NCBI GenBank assembly: GCA_023525715.1
Contig: CM042012.1
Span: 39,907,689 to 39,971,688 of the forward strand
Length of the DNA: 64,000 nt
Source of the DNA: Cichorium intybus
Lineage: Eukaryota; Streptophyta; Magnoliopsida; Asterales; Asteraceae
Direction: 5' to 3'
Positions within the stretch are counted from its first letter, which is position 1; every line of letters starts with the position of its first letter. This document shows, piece after piece, positions 11,655 to 24,462 of the stretch. The notes below the pieces were generated by a model. That model worked only from the letters and a program-made list of their open reading frames with translations. It made no database searches and had not been told where the DNA came from. The position numbers and the translations under genes were made by a program.

Positions 11655-12039
11655 TAGGTATGGCGAGGGTATACAATTTTCAAGAATTAAATGGTGAGGG
11701 GTTAGCGAGGGTTTTTTTGAGGTCACGCTTATGTAGCGGGTAAAAAGTGAGTGGTGGTGAGGGGTGGGGTGTTACTACACCACTTGGTCTTGGAACATGG
11801 GGTATACCCATCATTCAATGTCATGTGATGGGTTGCCACCTAACCATCACTCTATCACATTCTCAATTATATACCCGTCACTCCATGTCACTTTTTTTTA
11901 ATTAAAGAAATAAAAAATTAAATAAAAAACCTAATTTTCCATTAAAATAAAAACTACTACATTAATATAAATTAAAAAAACCAAAAAATAACAATAATAA
12001 TAATAACAATGAAAGAAAAACAAACATTAGAAAAATAAA
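11652..12039. other. AT-rich stretch downstream of the PIF ORF1
   Basis: No gene. It probably includes the 3' end of the PIF/Harbinger element whose ORF1 lies on the minus strand at 12040-13258. GTGGGGTGTTACTACACCAC near 11762 may belong to its terminal region, but I could not match it convincingly to the other end. Confidence 0.35.
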
Positions 12040-13258
12040 TTAGATTCTAGGTCGATATTTAGCTCGGACACTTTCTTGCATCGCTAGGAAAATTTCGAAA
12101 TCTTCGCCGTCGTAATCGCTGAGTTTTATTTTCAGCAATTCCATATTGGCATTTATGTGTAAGGAAGTTTGCATTTTGGCGATTTGTTGTTGCGTTTCGA
12201 CGATTTTTTGTTCCACTCGATTCATGATCCCGACATTGTCCGATTGTAGTTGCATATATCGATCAGATTTTTCTCCAAATAAATCCATGACACTAGACTC
12301 TGAACTTTTCGCTCTCGAACCGGAAGCCACTTTCTTCACCTTATCTCGTCCGATCGGTCGATGTATCGGTTGTTCATCTTCAAGATCCACCGGCTCATCG
12401 TTGATGTCGATGTGTGTACGTTCGTCCGATTGTTGTGATGTTTCGTGACGGACCGCTCTCAAATGCTTCGTGCCGGAAGACTGTGAATTTTCGGTAAGTA
12501 TCCATTTTAAACAAGCTCTCAATTCCATCCAAGGCTTGACGTATGGAAATGTTTTTTCGATCAGCGTAGTTTTTTCGTATTGTTCCATAGCCGCATTGAA
12601 GACGTTGAAGTCGTTTGCCCACTTTTGTGCATGTTGATGAGTTTGTTGTAAATTCCGTTGAAAATGTTAATTTCAACCTCATTTCGTGCCATTTGGATTT
12701 AATTTGATCCACGTTCCTACTCTCTTTTACCAATAAATTATAAAAAGTTGTTTGAACTTTTATCCAAAACGTTTCTTGGGTTTGAGAGTCTCTGACAATC
12801 GGGTCAATCGAAACCAAAATCCACGACTTTAGTATGCTTAATTCTTCGTCTTTCGTCCAATTCGTCTTTCCCTCGCCTTGCGGTTTTTTGCCTTTCCTCC
12901 TCGATGCCCGCCGTCGCTCTACTTGTTGTGTTTCCTCAACGGTTTCGGGAGACACTGGATGCGGTTGTGGTAGTGGTTGTGAAGGTGGTGGTTGTAACGG
13001 TTGCGGTTGTGATGCTTGCGGTTAGAATTCTTGTTGGAATACGAAAGTCGGTTGAAAGGGTTGTTTATATGGATTGAAATGTGGGAATTGTTGTTGGAAA
13101 ATGGGTTGTTGTGGGATAGTGGACCCGAATTGGAGTAAATTGGTGAAACCACCTTGCGGTGATTCAATGTTCGGGTATTGACGGGAGGTCGAGTTTAATC
13201 CGAATGGATCATACTCACGGTTGAGGTTTGAACATGGCATGTTTGGATTTTGATCCAT
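12040..13258 (-). pseudogene. PIF/Harbinger ORF1 (Myb/SANT-like DNA-binding protein), disabled
   Basis: The minus frame opens at 13258 with MDQNPNMPCSNLN. It runs through a Gln/Pro/Phe-rich N-terminus, then a basic RRKGKK patch and a trihelix/SANT-like block (W-T-KDEE-L-S-I-L-KSW, VSIDP, FW-KV, I-KSKWHEM). A C-terminal region with QYEKTT, PYVKPWMELR, an acidic patch and a coiled-coil-like tail (about 12040-12300) follows. This is the architecture of ORF1 proteins of plant PIF/Harbinger elements, which help the transposase bind DNA. A TAA (13022-13024) interrupts the N-terminal part. A frameshift near 12650 separates the SANT block from the C-terminal part. No transposase ORF remains. Copia-2 is inserted just upstream of the start. 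Confidence 0.75.
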
Positions 13259-13379
13259 AGTAAAATATGTGTGTGAATGAGGTAAAGAAATTGTTAAACG
13301 TGTGTTATATGAAGGTAAATAGTTGAGTTTTTATAGATTAAATTGTAGTAAATAAAAAATGTAATTCTTTTTTTAGAAT

Positions 13380-13849
13380 TGTTGAATTATATAATAATTC
13401 AGAATCTGGTCAAACTTAACAAATGGTAGTTATTTAAATGTTATCTAACTTGAAATCTTGTAATGCAGGTTTTAGGGGTATAAAGTGTCAATTAGAAGGA
13501 TCTTATCTATGAGGGGCTAAAGTGGCATTGGCTGGAACTTGAAGGGGTGCGGCTCGTATTGCTAAAAGAAGGAGCAAGAGAAAGGCGTGGACCTTGCTTG
13601 AGGTTCGTGGGTCAACCCGGAGCATAAAAGGAATAAGATGCGGATTAGGTCATAACTCTCGCTGACCTCAAGTGTGCAGCCGCTCCATTCTCTCTCAGAT
13701 ACATGCTTACGTTCATTACTCTTCTTTAGAGTGTTCTTCCTGATATAAAAAAATTGTGTATCTGTGAGTACTTTTATGATTAGGAGAGTGTGAGTTTTCT
13801 TCTGTAATACAACCATACGTGTAGAATAAAGGTTGATTGAGTTTGAACA
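13380..13849 (+). repeat. 5' LTR of copia-2
   Basis: 470 bp, TG...CA, directly followed by the PBS. The stretch near 13625 contains CATAAAAGG, a possible TATA-like promoter element. Confidence 0.92.
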
Positions 13850-13862
13850 TGGTATCAGAGCC
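13850..13862 (+). other. Primer binding site of copia-2
   Basis: TGGTATCAGAGCC begins immediately after the 5' LTR and is complementary to the 3' end of initiator tRNA-Met. Confidence 0.9.
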
Positions 13863-15006
13863 TTGGCAGCTCGTCTTCTTCGTAGCCTGGTGAGTACATC
13901 ACTTTTTTCTCTCCTGCTCACGGTTGTTGTATCATTTACTTCACGGCTGTATCATATTCGATCTGATCTTTGTAGATCTTGTTGAATCTGCTTATCAGAC
14001 ATCCGTTTTCTTGTTAGATCTGTCCTTTTTACGTAAATCATGGTAGATCTATCGTTATCCTTCACGAGTTTGTATGGATCTTATCAGATCATGTTAGGAA
14101 CTGCAATCTACAAACGTTTTTTGAGTTAGACTCGACCTGATCCATGTAGATCTTGTTGGATCTACTCACCAGACACATTACTCGTTTGATCTTTTGTTTG
14201 TTTTTTGTTTCGATCTGACCTTGGTTAGATCCATTTGATCAGATCCTTGATCTGTCACTTTTCTGTATTTGGTTCTTGTATTTCTGTACTTGATCCGACT
14301 TGATCTTCTATAGATCTGGTTAGATCTGTAAATCAGATACACTATATTTCCTTCGTGCACCTTACTGGTTCTGATTAGATCTGGGTGAGGTGTACACTCG
14401 TTTAGACCTTTTGGGATCTATCGTTATTTGTTGTACAAACTAATTTCTGAGTAGAACTAATCTTCTCTACATTGTGCTGTGTCGGTACCTGAGTCCTTGA
14501 CCCGTCTCAAGCCCGCATCCGATCCATAACAACCCGTTGTGGAGAAGTCTGTTATTGGATTGAAGGTTGTTCTGAATTGAAGGTTGTTCTGATCTATGTT
14601 TGTACAGTTCATTGGAACTCTGTAAGTCATTTGTTTACACTTTATTGCTCCTTCCTTTTCTTATTTTTTTGGGTGTTTACCTGGGAAGCTGCAGCTGTTG
14701 ACACTCTATGAATATTCTTTCTTACTGTGTTGGTAGCAAGAGGTTGGTACACTTATTTTGGTGCTCTGCCTCTTGGCCTATAGGCACAGACCCTTTATTT
14801 TTCAGTTTTCTAAAACTAGATCTGGGAAATCTGGTTATGAACACCAGCTATTGTGTATATCTGTTATAGTTTATCTGTTCATATTTGTTGCTTGTTCAAT
14901 TTTTTGTGTGCATAGTTTGACCTTGACCTGCCACTTTAGTGGTGTGGAATCCTGGTTATAAACTAAACTTGATTGTTTTGTGTAATCTCTTTCCTTACTT
15001 GTTATA
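13863..15006 (+). other. Untranslated leader of copia-2, dense in GATC motifs
   Basis: 1.1 kb between PBS and gag without a credible ORF. From about 13955 to 14420 it contains around twenty GATC tetramers in contexts such as AGATCTG, GTTAGATC and TGATCAGATC. This is far more than expected. The second half is ordinary T-rich leader. Confidence 0.6.
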
Positions 15007-15846
15007 ATGACGGGACCTATCATAAAAAATGGGTCAGGGAATCAACCTGAACCAGTTGACTATGACGATCCCCTTTATCTTCATCCATCTGATAACACCA
15101 CTGCCACCATTATTAGTTTCAAATTAATGGGGGCTGAAAACTATAGAATCTGGAGATCATCCATGATGAGATCCTTAAAAAGTAGAAACAAGTTAGGATT
15201 TATAGAAGGGTCAATTCTTAAACCTGATGACCCCGCAAAATTATTAAAATGGAAACGTGCTAATTCTGTTGTGTGTTCTTGGATCTTAGGATCATTATCT
15301 GAACCTATATATGCTGGTCATGCTTGTACAGAAAGTTCTTTTCAAGTTAGGACTGAATTATTTGAGACCTACCATAAGTCTGATGGTTTGGTCATTTTTA
15401 ATGTTCATCAAAAAATTAATTCTCTCACTCAAAGTGGTTTGTCTGTGTCTGACTATTATAATAAACTGGATGGTCTTTGGAAAGAGTTTGATGGCCTTAC
15501 AAGTGTTCCCGAATGTACTTGTGAAGCTGCAACTAAGTTCAATGACCATTCGAAATTAATAAAACTTATGCAGTTTTTGAATGGACTTGATGACTCTTTT
15601 AATCAAGTAAAAAGTCACATTTTGCTTATGGATCCTTTACCAAATGTTAGATCTGCTTTTTCAATTATTTCATGTGAAGAATCACGTCAAAAAATGGGTC
15701 TTTATCAAGTAACACAAATACTAATTCCCAACCAACAGCCTTCAATAGTAAGTCTAATTTTAAACCAAATAAAGCAAAAAATCAAAATCTACAATGCGAG
15801 CATTGTGGTGTCAAAGGACATACTATTGAACGATGCTACAAATTGA
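15007..15846 (+). pseudogene. copia-2 gag (capsid part), frameshifted before the zinc knuckle
   Basis: The ORF starts MTGPIIKNGSGNQPEPVDYD, followed by DPLYLHPSD, ENYRIWRSSM and KLGFIEGS, which are hallmarks of the plant copia gag N-terminus. The capsid-like part runs to LIKLMQFLNGLDDSFNQV. After about residue 230 the reading no longer resembles gag. The expected Asn/Lys-rich linker and CCHC motif appear in another frame, so a frameshift lies near 15700. Gag forms the cytoplasmic virus-like particle of the element. Confidence 0.85.
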
Positions 15847-16391
15847 TTGGGTATCCTAAAGATTTTAAGTTTAAAAATGATTCAAATAATTCTGGTAACT
15901 CGACAAGTCTTAATAAAACCTTTTCTAATAATAATGCAAACTCTGTGTCAAATGACTTACTTGGTTCTTCTCAAACTCTCAAGTCTGAACAACATTATCT
16001 TACAAGTGAACAATATTCCAAGGTTCTTCGTCTTATAAGCGAGACTCAAGTGAATGAGGAAGTACCTGCAAATGCTAACATGGCAGATATTGCCTGCAAT
16101 TCGTTTGTTGATTTTAATAAATAGGTTGTTGATTCAGGAGCTAGTCAACATATGACAGCCTCTGAATCACATCTCAATGATGTTGTTGATGTTTCTAAAC
16201 TCAATCTTAAGGTTGGTCATCCAAATGGATCATCAGCACACATCAATAAAATTGGAAATTTGCAACTTTCTAATTCATTAACACTCTTTGATGTCTTTGT
16301 TATCCCGAGATTTAATGTGAATCTTCTTTCTGTACATAAACTATGTAGAGATAGCAAATGTAATGTGTATTTGATGAACATAATTGTGTAA
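15700..16391 (+). pseudogene. copia-2 zinc knuckle and aspartic protease
   Basis: In the shifted frame CEHCGVKGHTIERC (about 15799-15840) is a canonical C-x2-C-x4-H-x4-C nucleocapsid knuckle. It continues as YKLIGYPKDFKF. A TAG precedes the protease, and VVDSGASQHMT (from 16127) is the D-S-G active site of the copia protease that cleaves the polyprotein. The frame is lost again near 16375. Confidence 0.85.
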
Positions 16392-17203
16392 TTCAGGATT
16401 CACGGTCCAAGGGGACAGTGGAGACTGGTAGTGAGTCCGGTGGGCTTTATTACATGTCTTGCTGTCCATCAGGTACTATGTTGTCTAGAGTAAATTTAGC
16501 TAAATGTTTTGTTTCTAAAATTACTTAGCACAGCAGGCTTGGACACCCTGCTGAGCAAGCTCTTAACATTCTAAAAGATGCACTTCAATTTAATATTGAT
16601 AGTCTTCCACCATGTGAAATTTGCCATAAGGCAAAACAAACCCGTGAGTCATTTCCTCTAAGTAGAACATATACCTCTACCTTAGGTGATCTACTTCATT
16701 TAGATGTGTGGGGGCCGTATAGAGAGTCGACTATTGATGGTTTTAAATATTTTCTTACTGTTGTTGATGATTTTACTAGAGCTACTTGGGTTTATTTGTT
16801 AAAATCTAAAGATGAAGTGTTTGTCTTTATTTTTTCGTTGTCAAAGATCTTACAAAATCAGTTTTTAGTTAAAATTAAAACTATAAGAACTGATAATGGG
16901 ACTGAATTTGTAAATAATCGGATGAAAACTTTTTGCACTAATGAAGGAATTATACATCAGACCACTTGTGCTTACACTCCACAACAAAATGGTGTTGTGG
17001 AGCGAAAGCATCGGCATATTCTTAATGTTGCAAGGTCCTTAATGTTTGAAGCAGGAATTCCTTTGCAATATTGGGGAGATGCTATTCTTACATCTGTTTT
17101 CTTGATAAATCGCACACCCTCTTCAGTTTTAAATAGAAAGACTCCATAGGAACTTGTTTATAAACGAAGTCCCAAACTAGATTTTCTAAGAATTTTTGGT
17201 TGT
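16375..17203 (+). pseudogene. copia-2 integrase
   Basis: After a frameshift near 16375 the reading continues with HSRLGHPA (about 16531) and CEICHKAKQTRE, the H-H-C-C zinc-binding domain. The catalytic core has DVWGPY, VDDFTRATWVYLL, RTDNGTEF and TPQQNGVVERKH, so the D-D-E triad is present. An in-frame TAG sits just before HSRLGH, and another TAG (17147-17149) sits after NRKTP, where other copia proteins have TPYE or similar. Integrase inserts the cDNA copy into nuclear DNA. The C-terminal GCLCFA and KCVLLGY motifs follow in the next open stretch. Confidence 0.87.
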
Positions 17204-19405
17204 TTGTGTTTTGCTGCTAAACTGAATGTGTCCGATAAATTTTCAGAACGGGCTGAGAAATGTGTTTTACTTGGTTATGGTATTGATAAGAAAAGTTATA
17301 AAGTCCTAAGTCTTGACTCTAAATGTGTTTTCTTTTCCAGGGATGTGAGATTTTTTGAATCTGTATTTCCTTTCAAGATGAAATCAGTTATTGTAAAGCC
17401 AAATCATACTGTTTCTGAAAAACCTAATTCGTGGGACCCATTTTCCAATGATGAGCTGGGGACTCATGATCATATGATTAAACGATCAGATTTTGGAACA
17501 GTAGAAGCAACCCATGAGGCTGTTGGCACTCGTGTCATCCCGATCGAGGATGGCAACTGTCCCGGTTCTATCCCTACCGGGTGCAACCGGGAAGGGGAGG
17601 TACATGTGCCACAGCCCGTGTTGGCTGCACCTAATGTTCCAAGTCCAACTGAGGAAATATATCATTCTGGGTCAGATTTTGTTAATGAATCTGTCAACAG
17701 TCAGAACTCTAGTAGGCCTAGGAGAGAGTCTAAAATGCCTGCTAGATTTAATGACTTTGTTGTTGATAGTAAACAGAAATATGGAATTGAAAAATGCGTG
17801 TCTTACTCTTGTCTTAATGAGGAAAATCGGTGTTTTGTCTCAAATTTAAATAAAACCATGGAGCATAAGTCTTTTTCTGAAGCTTCCTTGGATCCCAATT
17901 GGGTCAAGGCAATGAATGAAGAGATGGAAGCGCTCTATAGGAACAAAACTTGGGAAATCACCGAGTTGCCTACGAACAGGAAACCAATAGGGTGTCGGTG
18001 GATTTATAAAATAAAATATAAATCAAATGGTGAAATTGAACGCTATAAGGCTAGGTTAGTAGCTAAAGGGTATAATCAGCGGGAGGGAATAGATTATGAG
18101 GAAACATTTTCTCCCGTTGCTAAAATGGTAACAGTACGTGTTGTTATTAATCTTACAGTTAACAAAAATTGGAAACTTTTTCAACTTGACATAAACAATG
18201 CTTTTCTATATGGAAGTCTTGATGAGGATGTCTATATGACATTGCCTCAAGGATATTTTACAAAAAATGATAAACGTGTTTGTAAACTGTTGAAGTCATT
18301 GTATGGGCTGAAACAGGCCCCTAGGAAGTGGAATGAACGATTATGTGCTGCGTTGTTTGATTTTGGTTTTGAACAAAGTGTGAATGATTATTCTTTATTT
18401 GTTAAGTCAAAAAATAATATTCTTGTTATATTGTTAGTTTACGTAGATGATATAATCTTAACTGGGAATTGTGTTGAAGAAATAAATAAAGTTAAAATGT
18501 TTTTGAAGTCTCAAATTTTGATAAAAGATTTGGGAAATTTAAAATTTTTCCTTGGGATTGAAGTTATTGATGTTGAAGGGGGCATTTGTTTAACTCAAAG
18601 AAAATACTGTTTAGAGTTGTTACATGAGTTTGGAATGCTTGCTTGCAAACCAGTAAAAACTCCTTTGGATACAAATATTGTTGTCAAGAAAAATGGTGTT
18701 GATAATCATGATGATTTACTTGTAAATATAACAGAATTTCAGCGATTAATTGGAAAATTGATTTATTTGACTATTACAAGACCTGATATTGCATACACTG
18801 TACAAACACTTAGTCAGTTTATGCATTGTCAAAGAAATTCTCATTTAAATATTGCACTTAGGTTGTTACAGTTTTTAAAATTAAATCCAGGAAAAGGCAT
18901 AAAAGTAGTTAAATCTAATGTGTTTAGTTTGAAAGGATATGTTGATGATTGGGCTAAGGGTTTGGAGACTAGAATGTCAGTTACTGGTTTCTGTGTTTAT
19001 TTGGGTAATTCACTGATTTCGTGGAAGAGCAAGAAACAAGATACTGTTTCTCGTTCTTCAACTGAATCAGAATATCGTGCACTTGGGTCGGTTACGTGTG
19101 AAGTTATTTGGGTGTTAAAAAATTTGGATGATTTGGGAGTTAAAAATTTGTTACCTGTTGAGGTTTTTTGTGATAATGAGTCAGCAATAAAATTAGCTTT
19201 AAATCCTGTTTTTCACGAAAAAACCAAAAATTTTGAAGTTGATGTTCACTTTATTCGGGAAAAGGTGTCAAAAAGGATTATAAAAATTACAAAGGTTTCT
19301 TCAGAAAATCAGCATGCAGACATTTTGACAAAATCGTTGAGTTTTCCGCAACATGATTATCTTTGCAAAGAAATGGGGTTGTATGATCCATTTTCTAAAG
19401 AGTAA
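17204..19405 (+). pseudogene. copia-2 reverse transcriptase and RNase H
   Basis: A 733-codon open stretch, in frame with the integrase, begins in its C-terminal part (KCVLLGYGIDKKSYKV). The linker ends at RRESKMPARFND. Reverse transcriptase follows with KAMNEEMEAL, GCRWIYKIKY, YKARLVAKGYNQ, FQLDINNAFLYG, LYGLKQAPRKWN and the catalytic YVDDIILTG. RNase H carries WKSKKQDTVSRSSTESEYRA and CDNESAIKLALNP. GYVDDWAKG stands where GYSDADWAG is usual, a small deletion or substitution in the first catalytic region. It ends with a stop shortly before the PPT. Undamaged in frame itself, but it cannot be translated from gag without passing upstream lesions. Confidence 0.9.
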
Positions 19406-19432
19406 CTATCATGTGTTAAGTTTGAGGAGGGG

Positions 19433-19902
19433 TGTTGAATTATATAATAATTCAGAATCCGGTCAAACTTAACAAATGGTAGTTATTTAAATGTTATCTA
19501 ACTTGAAATGTTGTAATGCAGGTTTTAGGGGTATAAAGTGTCAATTAGAAGGATCTTATCTCTGAGGGGCTAAAGTGGCATTGGCTGGAACTTGAAGGGG
19601 TGCGGCTCGTATTGCTGAAAGATGGAGCAAGAGGAAGGCGCGGACCTTGCTTGAGGTCCGTGGGTCAACCCGGAGCATAAAAGGAATAAGATGCGGATTA
19701 GGTCATAACTCTCGCTGACCTCAAGTGTGCAGCCGCTCCATTCTCTCTCAGATACATGCTTACGTTCATTACTCTTCTTTAGAGTGTTCTTCCTGATATA
19801 AAAAACTTGTGTATCTGTGAGTACTTTTATGATTAGGAGAGTGTGAGTTTTCTTCTGTAATACAACCATACGTGTAGAATAAAGGTTGATTGAGTTTGAA
19901 CA
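19433..19902 (+). repeat. 3' LTR of copia-2
   Basis: 470 bp, preceded by the purine tract TTTGAGGAGGGG and followed by the TSD AGAAT. Confidence 0.92.
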
Positions 19903-19907
19903 AGAAT

Positions 19908-20100
19908 CATAGCCGTTCAACGGCTAGTATATTGCTATTGGTCGTGATCACCCGTGACCGGCATCGCCTTGGACCACGAAAACACCCATCACGGTGCACA
20001 CGGGGCGGTGTGTATGGTCGTGATGGAACCTCAGCATCACTGACGGTCCGTAATATGTATATCGGAAGGTATATATTTATTTGTAACCGTGGCACTTAAA
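19908..20100 (-). other. Probable 5' end of the PIF/Harbinger relic
   Basis: Without copia-2, this sequence joins the region just upstream of ORF1 (13259-13379). It contains the dyad AGCCGTTCAACGGCT and GC-rich sequence (CACGGTGCACACGGGGCGGTG) typical of PIF-type subterminal regions. I could not fix the exact TIR or TSD. Confidence 0.4.
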
Positions 20101-22432
20101 AATACATTTTTTCTTTTTCCGGTCGATTATCACACAAAAACTCTTATCCTTTTATCCCTTTTGATTTGAAAATTCAAGATCTCAGCTCAAAAAAAAAATT
20201 AACGAGAGACTCATCAAACAAAAAGATAGCTCTGAACCCTTTTGTGACCAAGAGTAATATTGACCAAAAGAACATTCAATTATGTCTACAAAAACTTTTG
20301 TACGACCGAGGACAAAAAAGAGCAAAATTACTTTCTTGATTAACCAAGATCTATCAAAACACACACAATACAAATTTCTGTGTTCAAACCGGAGACCCTT
20401 TTTTTGTTTGTGGTCAAAATGCACCATTAAAAGCCAAAACAGAACACTCTCGGTTTTTTTTTTTCTTCTTTTTTTTTTTTGTATAATTCGACCGAGAGAC
20501 CAAGAAAGAAAAAAAAACAAGCTCGTGGTTTTTCTTTGTGTAGTTTGACCGAGAAGAAAATTTAAAAAAAATGTAAAACAATGATCGAGTAGTTTTGAAA
20601 CCACTGTTGGAATACGGTAATCATAAAACATGGAAAGAAAGCAACAAACAAAACTCGTATCCCAGCACGGATCACATGATTAAACAAATTTGCAACTAAA
20701 CAAATAAAATGCTTAGATCAAAGAATGCATTTTCTTATGGCCTTAGCTGTCTTGAATGTAGCTAGACTCAAAACCAAAAATCCTCTGATGAAGTCGCACG
20801 TCAAGATGAATGATCAACAACAAGATAACACCACCTTTGTTCTTGAAACTTCAAAACCGTGAACCCTAGGTGGGAGGTTATGAAAAAACATGAACACTTG
20901 TGAGGAGGGAGGGAATATGTGAAGTTAAATTCGTGAGAGACTTCAAAGTGCGACAACGTTGAGTCTCATCATTGCCAAGTCTATCTCATCCCAAGAATCA
21001 AGGAGTTTAAATTCAAATTCTAGTAATTTTCATTTAATCCCCTTATCCACTTGTAATTTCAAATTAACACACCATAACTTTGATGCTTTAATAAACTTAG
21101 CCCCTCATGTTTCCTTTTTGTTATCTTAAGCTTAATCATATCTTGTGTGTAACCCAAAAAGACCCTCTTATATATACTAATATCACCAACTTGTTGTGAC
21201 CATGGACATATGACAAACAAATATACCTTTCAAATACCAATTCAAGCTTTGATCTTTTTTATAACCTCTAATTTTATTTGTTATAATATAAAATGTTAAT
21301 TTTTCAATATACCATACTCGCCATAATTCAAATACCTATATACTCAACTATGTATACGTCCATTCGAATTTATCTCATGAAATACATATTTATAGACTTT
21401 TGTCCCATAATCAACTATAACCCTTTTTATCTATTTATCATTCTTTATAATTTTCTAATGATATCCATTACATGAATAAAATAACACTTTACAATTCTTA
21501 TATAACAATAAAAGTTATCATCATAATCCTTGTCATTGCATCATACATAACATTTTATACTTTATTAGCATGAACTTTATGATACTTGTCCCTCACCATA
21601 TGTTATATACCATCCATGTACTAAAACATGTTAACAAGGTTATATATCTTGTTTGTAACATTCATTTTCACTTAATTCATACACATTTCCAACATTCAAA
21701 ACAATTCAAATAAATGGTTTATATCACATTTCACTTTCACCAATGAAATGATTGAATATACATTCTTGATATTTCTTTATCAAATAGTTATCCATAGATA
21801 AACAATCATTATTTATTCATGATCTTAACATATTATACAAATCTCCATATTTAGGGTTTGTAGTTACTCTTCAAATGCAACAAATATCATCATTTAAAGT
21901 TTAATAATGAAGAATATATACCTTTAACCTTTGATGTATTATAAATAATCTTCATTTTCCTTCAAGAATCCACTTTGTTGCATCAACTTTGAGTTAAGAA
22001 AGTTCAAATTGAAAACTCTATAGCATGTTATGTTATTTTCTTATTTAGGTGTACATGATGGACATACTACTTGAAATTTGGTGTCATTCCCATATTAGAT
22101 GTTGGTTAAAGGAACTTGGAAACATGGCTTGATATGGTGTTGCCAACAATGTCAAATGTGGTAAAAAAAAAGCACACTTGGCTTCCAAATTTTCCTATTC
22201 CTCGGTCGTGTAACATAGTTGAGAGACAATGTTGTGTGGACAAGTGATAGCACCCTGCTTCAATATCATAATATGCAACCGAATAGTACACAAACGATAC
22301 CCTTGTACGGCCGAGTGATAGCAAATTGGCGACTAAAAATGGAATATGTGTAGCCGAGTGTATCCTTAGACCTTCTCTTGCCGACATCTATATTTTTACT
22401 CCATTTTGGAATAAAAAATGGTGTAAAAAGTG
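20101..22432. other. AT-rich intergenic DNA, no gene seen
   Basis: About 2.3 kb without a supportable ORF. A 149-codon minus ORF (20182-20631) is a low-complexity F/L/K-rich reading of T- and A-tracts. Scattered CGACCGAG, CCGAGAG and GGCCGAGTG motifs (20300-20560 and 22200-22360) recall those at 1990-2100. TGTTGGAA at 20605 and TTCCAACA at 21687 could be LTR ends, but the flanks do not match. Confidence 0.4.
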
Positions 22433-22998
22433 GATCATCTCCAACCCCCCTTCCTCTATTTTTCATACTATTTTTACTTCAAAATGTATATTCCTAGTAT
22501 ATTCTTTTTCCGTCATTTATATGAATTGTCAAAATCTCTCATTTTATTTATTAGCTTTTAACATATAATTATTCTATATTTTTATTGTTCTACTAGAATA
22601 TCCATATTGTATAATATATACATTTTGTATGTTTTTTTTATAAAATATGTTATCGTGCTTTAATTCTTTTAAATATACGTAAACTTTTATAAAAATTCCA
22701 TGTATAATATTAAATTTTGATAATTATAAGTAATTAATACCCTTTAATAGATAACGTGATGGTAAATATTTGTTATTACATTTAATTTAAACTAGAAATG
22801 TATAAAAATAAAAATAAAAGACTAAAAATGACAAGTGAAATGTTAACTCTATTTTTGGTGTAAATGAATAATATTACTCTATATTTGGAGTAATACTATT
22901 CATATATCCAAATATAGAGTGAGTTATAGAGCTGTGTTGGAGGAAAAAAGGGTTTAAAATAGAGTAAACATATTTATAAAGGTGGGTTGGAGATGCTC
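22433..22998. mobile_element. MITE-like unit with GA(T/G)CATCTCCAACCC ends
   Basis: Left end GATCATCTCCAACCC and right end GGGTTGGAGATGCTC are inverted repeats with one mismatch. The interior is AT-rich with inverted CTCTATTTTTGG/CCAAATATAGAG motifs and no ORF. Such ends are common in plant MITEs, but no clear TSD was found. Confidence 0.5.
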
Positions 22999-24459
22999 TT
23001 AAGCATATATGCATTCGGTCTGCACACTTAGGTCCTTCACTCGCTATTTCATCATCTCTTCTTGTATGGCCAATACATGAAGTCAAAAGGAGTGTTATGT
23101 GGTAGTACAACATCCCTTGGCAGCCCCAACCTTTTTTAAAAGACCATATTCCCATAGATACCCATACTTATCACAATACCTTTTAAAATGAATATGCCAA
23201 CTTTGAACACACATACCTTCTTTGTTATAAGTTCGTTTTAGTGTATTCTTTTTTTTTTTTTGCATTGTAGCTTACGTATTGTTAACTTTACTTTAGAGTC
23301 AAGAAACTTTAGAAACATTTCCTCGAAGCCTGAGTTCTAAGGTCATTTAAAAGGGGCATCACACTTGTCTTCTATTTCTTGTTTTCAACACATGTATCAA
23401 CAACTTTGAATTTATTCCATTCTCATGTACTCTAGACTTTATTAGGACTATATGAAATCTTAATAATGTTCTTAAACTTGTTCTTAACCATTAATCCTTG
23501 TTCTTAGGATTAACATCCTATAGGCATGGCTTGTCATTATATGTGGAAATAAAGTTCTAAACCTAAATCTTTCAAATAAGAATCATATTTACAACTTATT
23601 TAAGCTTATATTTCCCTTGAACTTACTTGTCTTGTTCCATTTTCACAAAATAACAATTGTCATATTTGGTTACATCAAGAGTTAAAATCCTCTCAATAAC
23701 TTATTTTATTCTCCAAATAGAAGATTGTTAACAATTTACATTTACTACAAAACTTTTAATGTTACAGTGTTTTGATGAGTTTCTTCATAAAAAGGTTGCT
23801 AAATTTTAATAAAAACACATAACTTTTTAAAACAAAATACAACACTAACATATTTTTGTTACTTAATTATATATAAGAAACCAAACTAAACAAAAAAAGG
23901 TTTTTCTAAAAGCCAAAAACCAAGGCATTGGTTTTTCAAAATGGTTCGGTTTCCGGTTTATACTTTTTATTTTTACAATTTTGGTTTTGCATCATAAATA
24001 CTACCGAATTCATATTTCCTTTAAGTATAATGCATCCTACGTGCCTCGGAAAGTATAATAACAATGGTTCCAAACTATATAGAAAGTATTCTTTTGAGTT
24101 AAATGATAACTCAAAGCAAATTTGAGAGATCTATACTAAAATTTGCAGTAGAAAATATTGAGAAAAATAACAAGCATTTAGTGATGTTGATAAGAAAATA
24201 TGATATAATGATTTTGTAAATATTCATGACATATGTTGAATTTATAATGTTTTGCAGCCGCATACATCATTATTATATTGTTAGAATCACGCTTAAACTT
24301 CAATATATGCCATTAATATTTTTATAAATAATTATATCATACTTTAATATCAAAATCATTGGATGCTTATAATTTTTATCAATACTTTATGATACAAATC
24401 TGAAAATAGATCTCTAAAACGTGTGTTGGTTTAATGATAAAATCGAACCATTCTTACCC
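22999..24459. other. AT-rich intergenic DNA
   Basis: No gene, RNA or recognisable element in about 1.5 kb. Confidence 0.4.
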
Positions 24460-24462
24460 TTA

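Larger units (their letters stand above)
13380..19902 (+). mobile_element. Ty1/copia retrotransposon copia-2, structurally complete
   Basis: Two 470-bp LTRs (13380-13849 and 19433-19902) start TGTTGAATTA and end TTTGAACA. They are flanked by a perfect TSD AGAAT (13375-13379 and 19903-19907). The PBS TGGTATCAGAGCC (13850-13862) and PPT TTTGAGGAGGGG (19421-19432) are in place. The order gag, zinc knuckle, protease, integrase, reverse transcriptase, RNase H is the copia order. The LTRs differ at about nine positions (about 2%). gag-pol has a few stops and frameshifts, so the copy is inactive but recent. It interrupts the PIF/Harbinger relic. Confidence 0.93.

Noticed and set aside
20182..20631. 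149-codon minus-strand ORF
   Set aside because: Low-complexity Phe/Leu/Lys composition produced by T- and A-tracts, with no recognisable domain.
20605..21694. Possible solo LTR with ends TGTTGGAA and TTCCAACA
   Set aside because: The 5-bp flanks do not match and no second copy or PBS exists in the window; the end match can be chance in AT-rich DNA.
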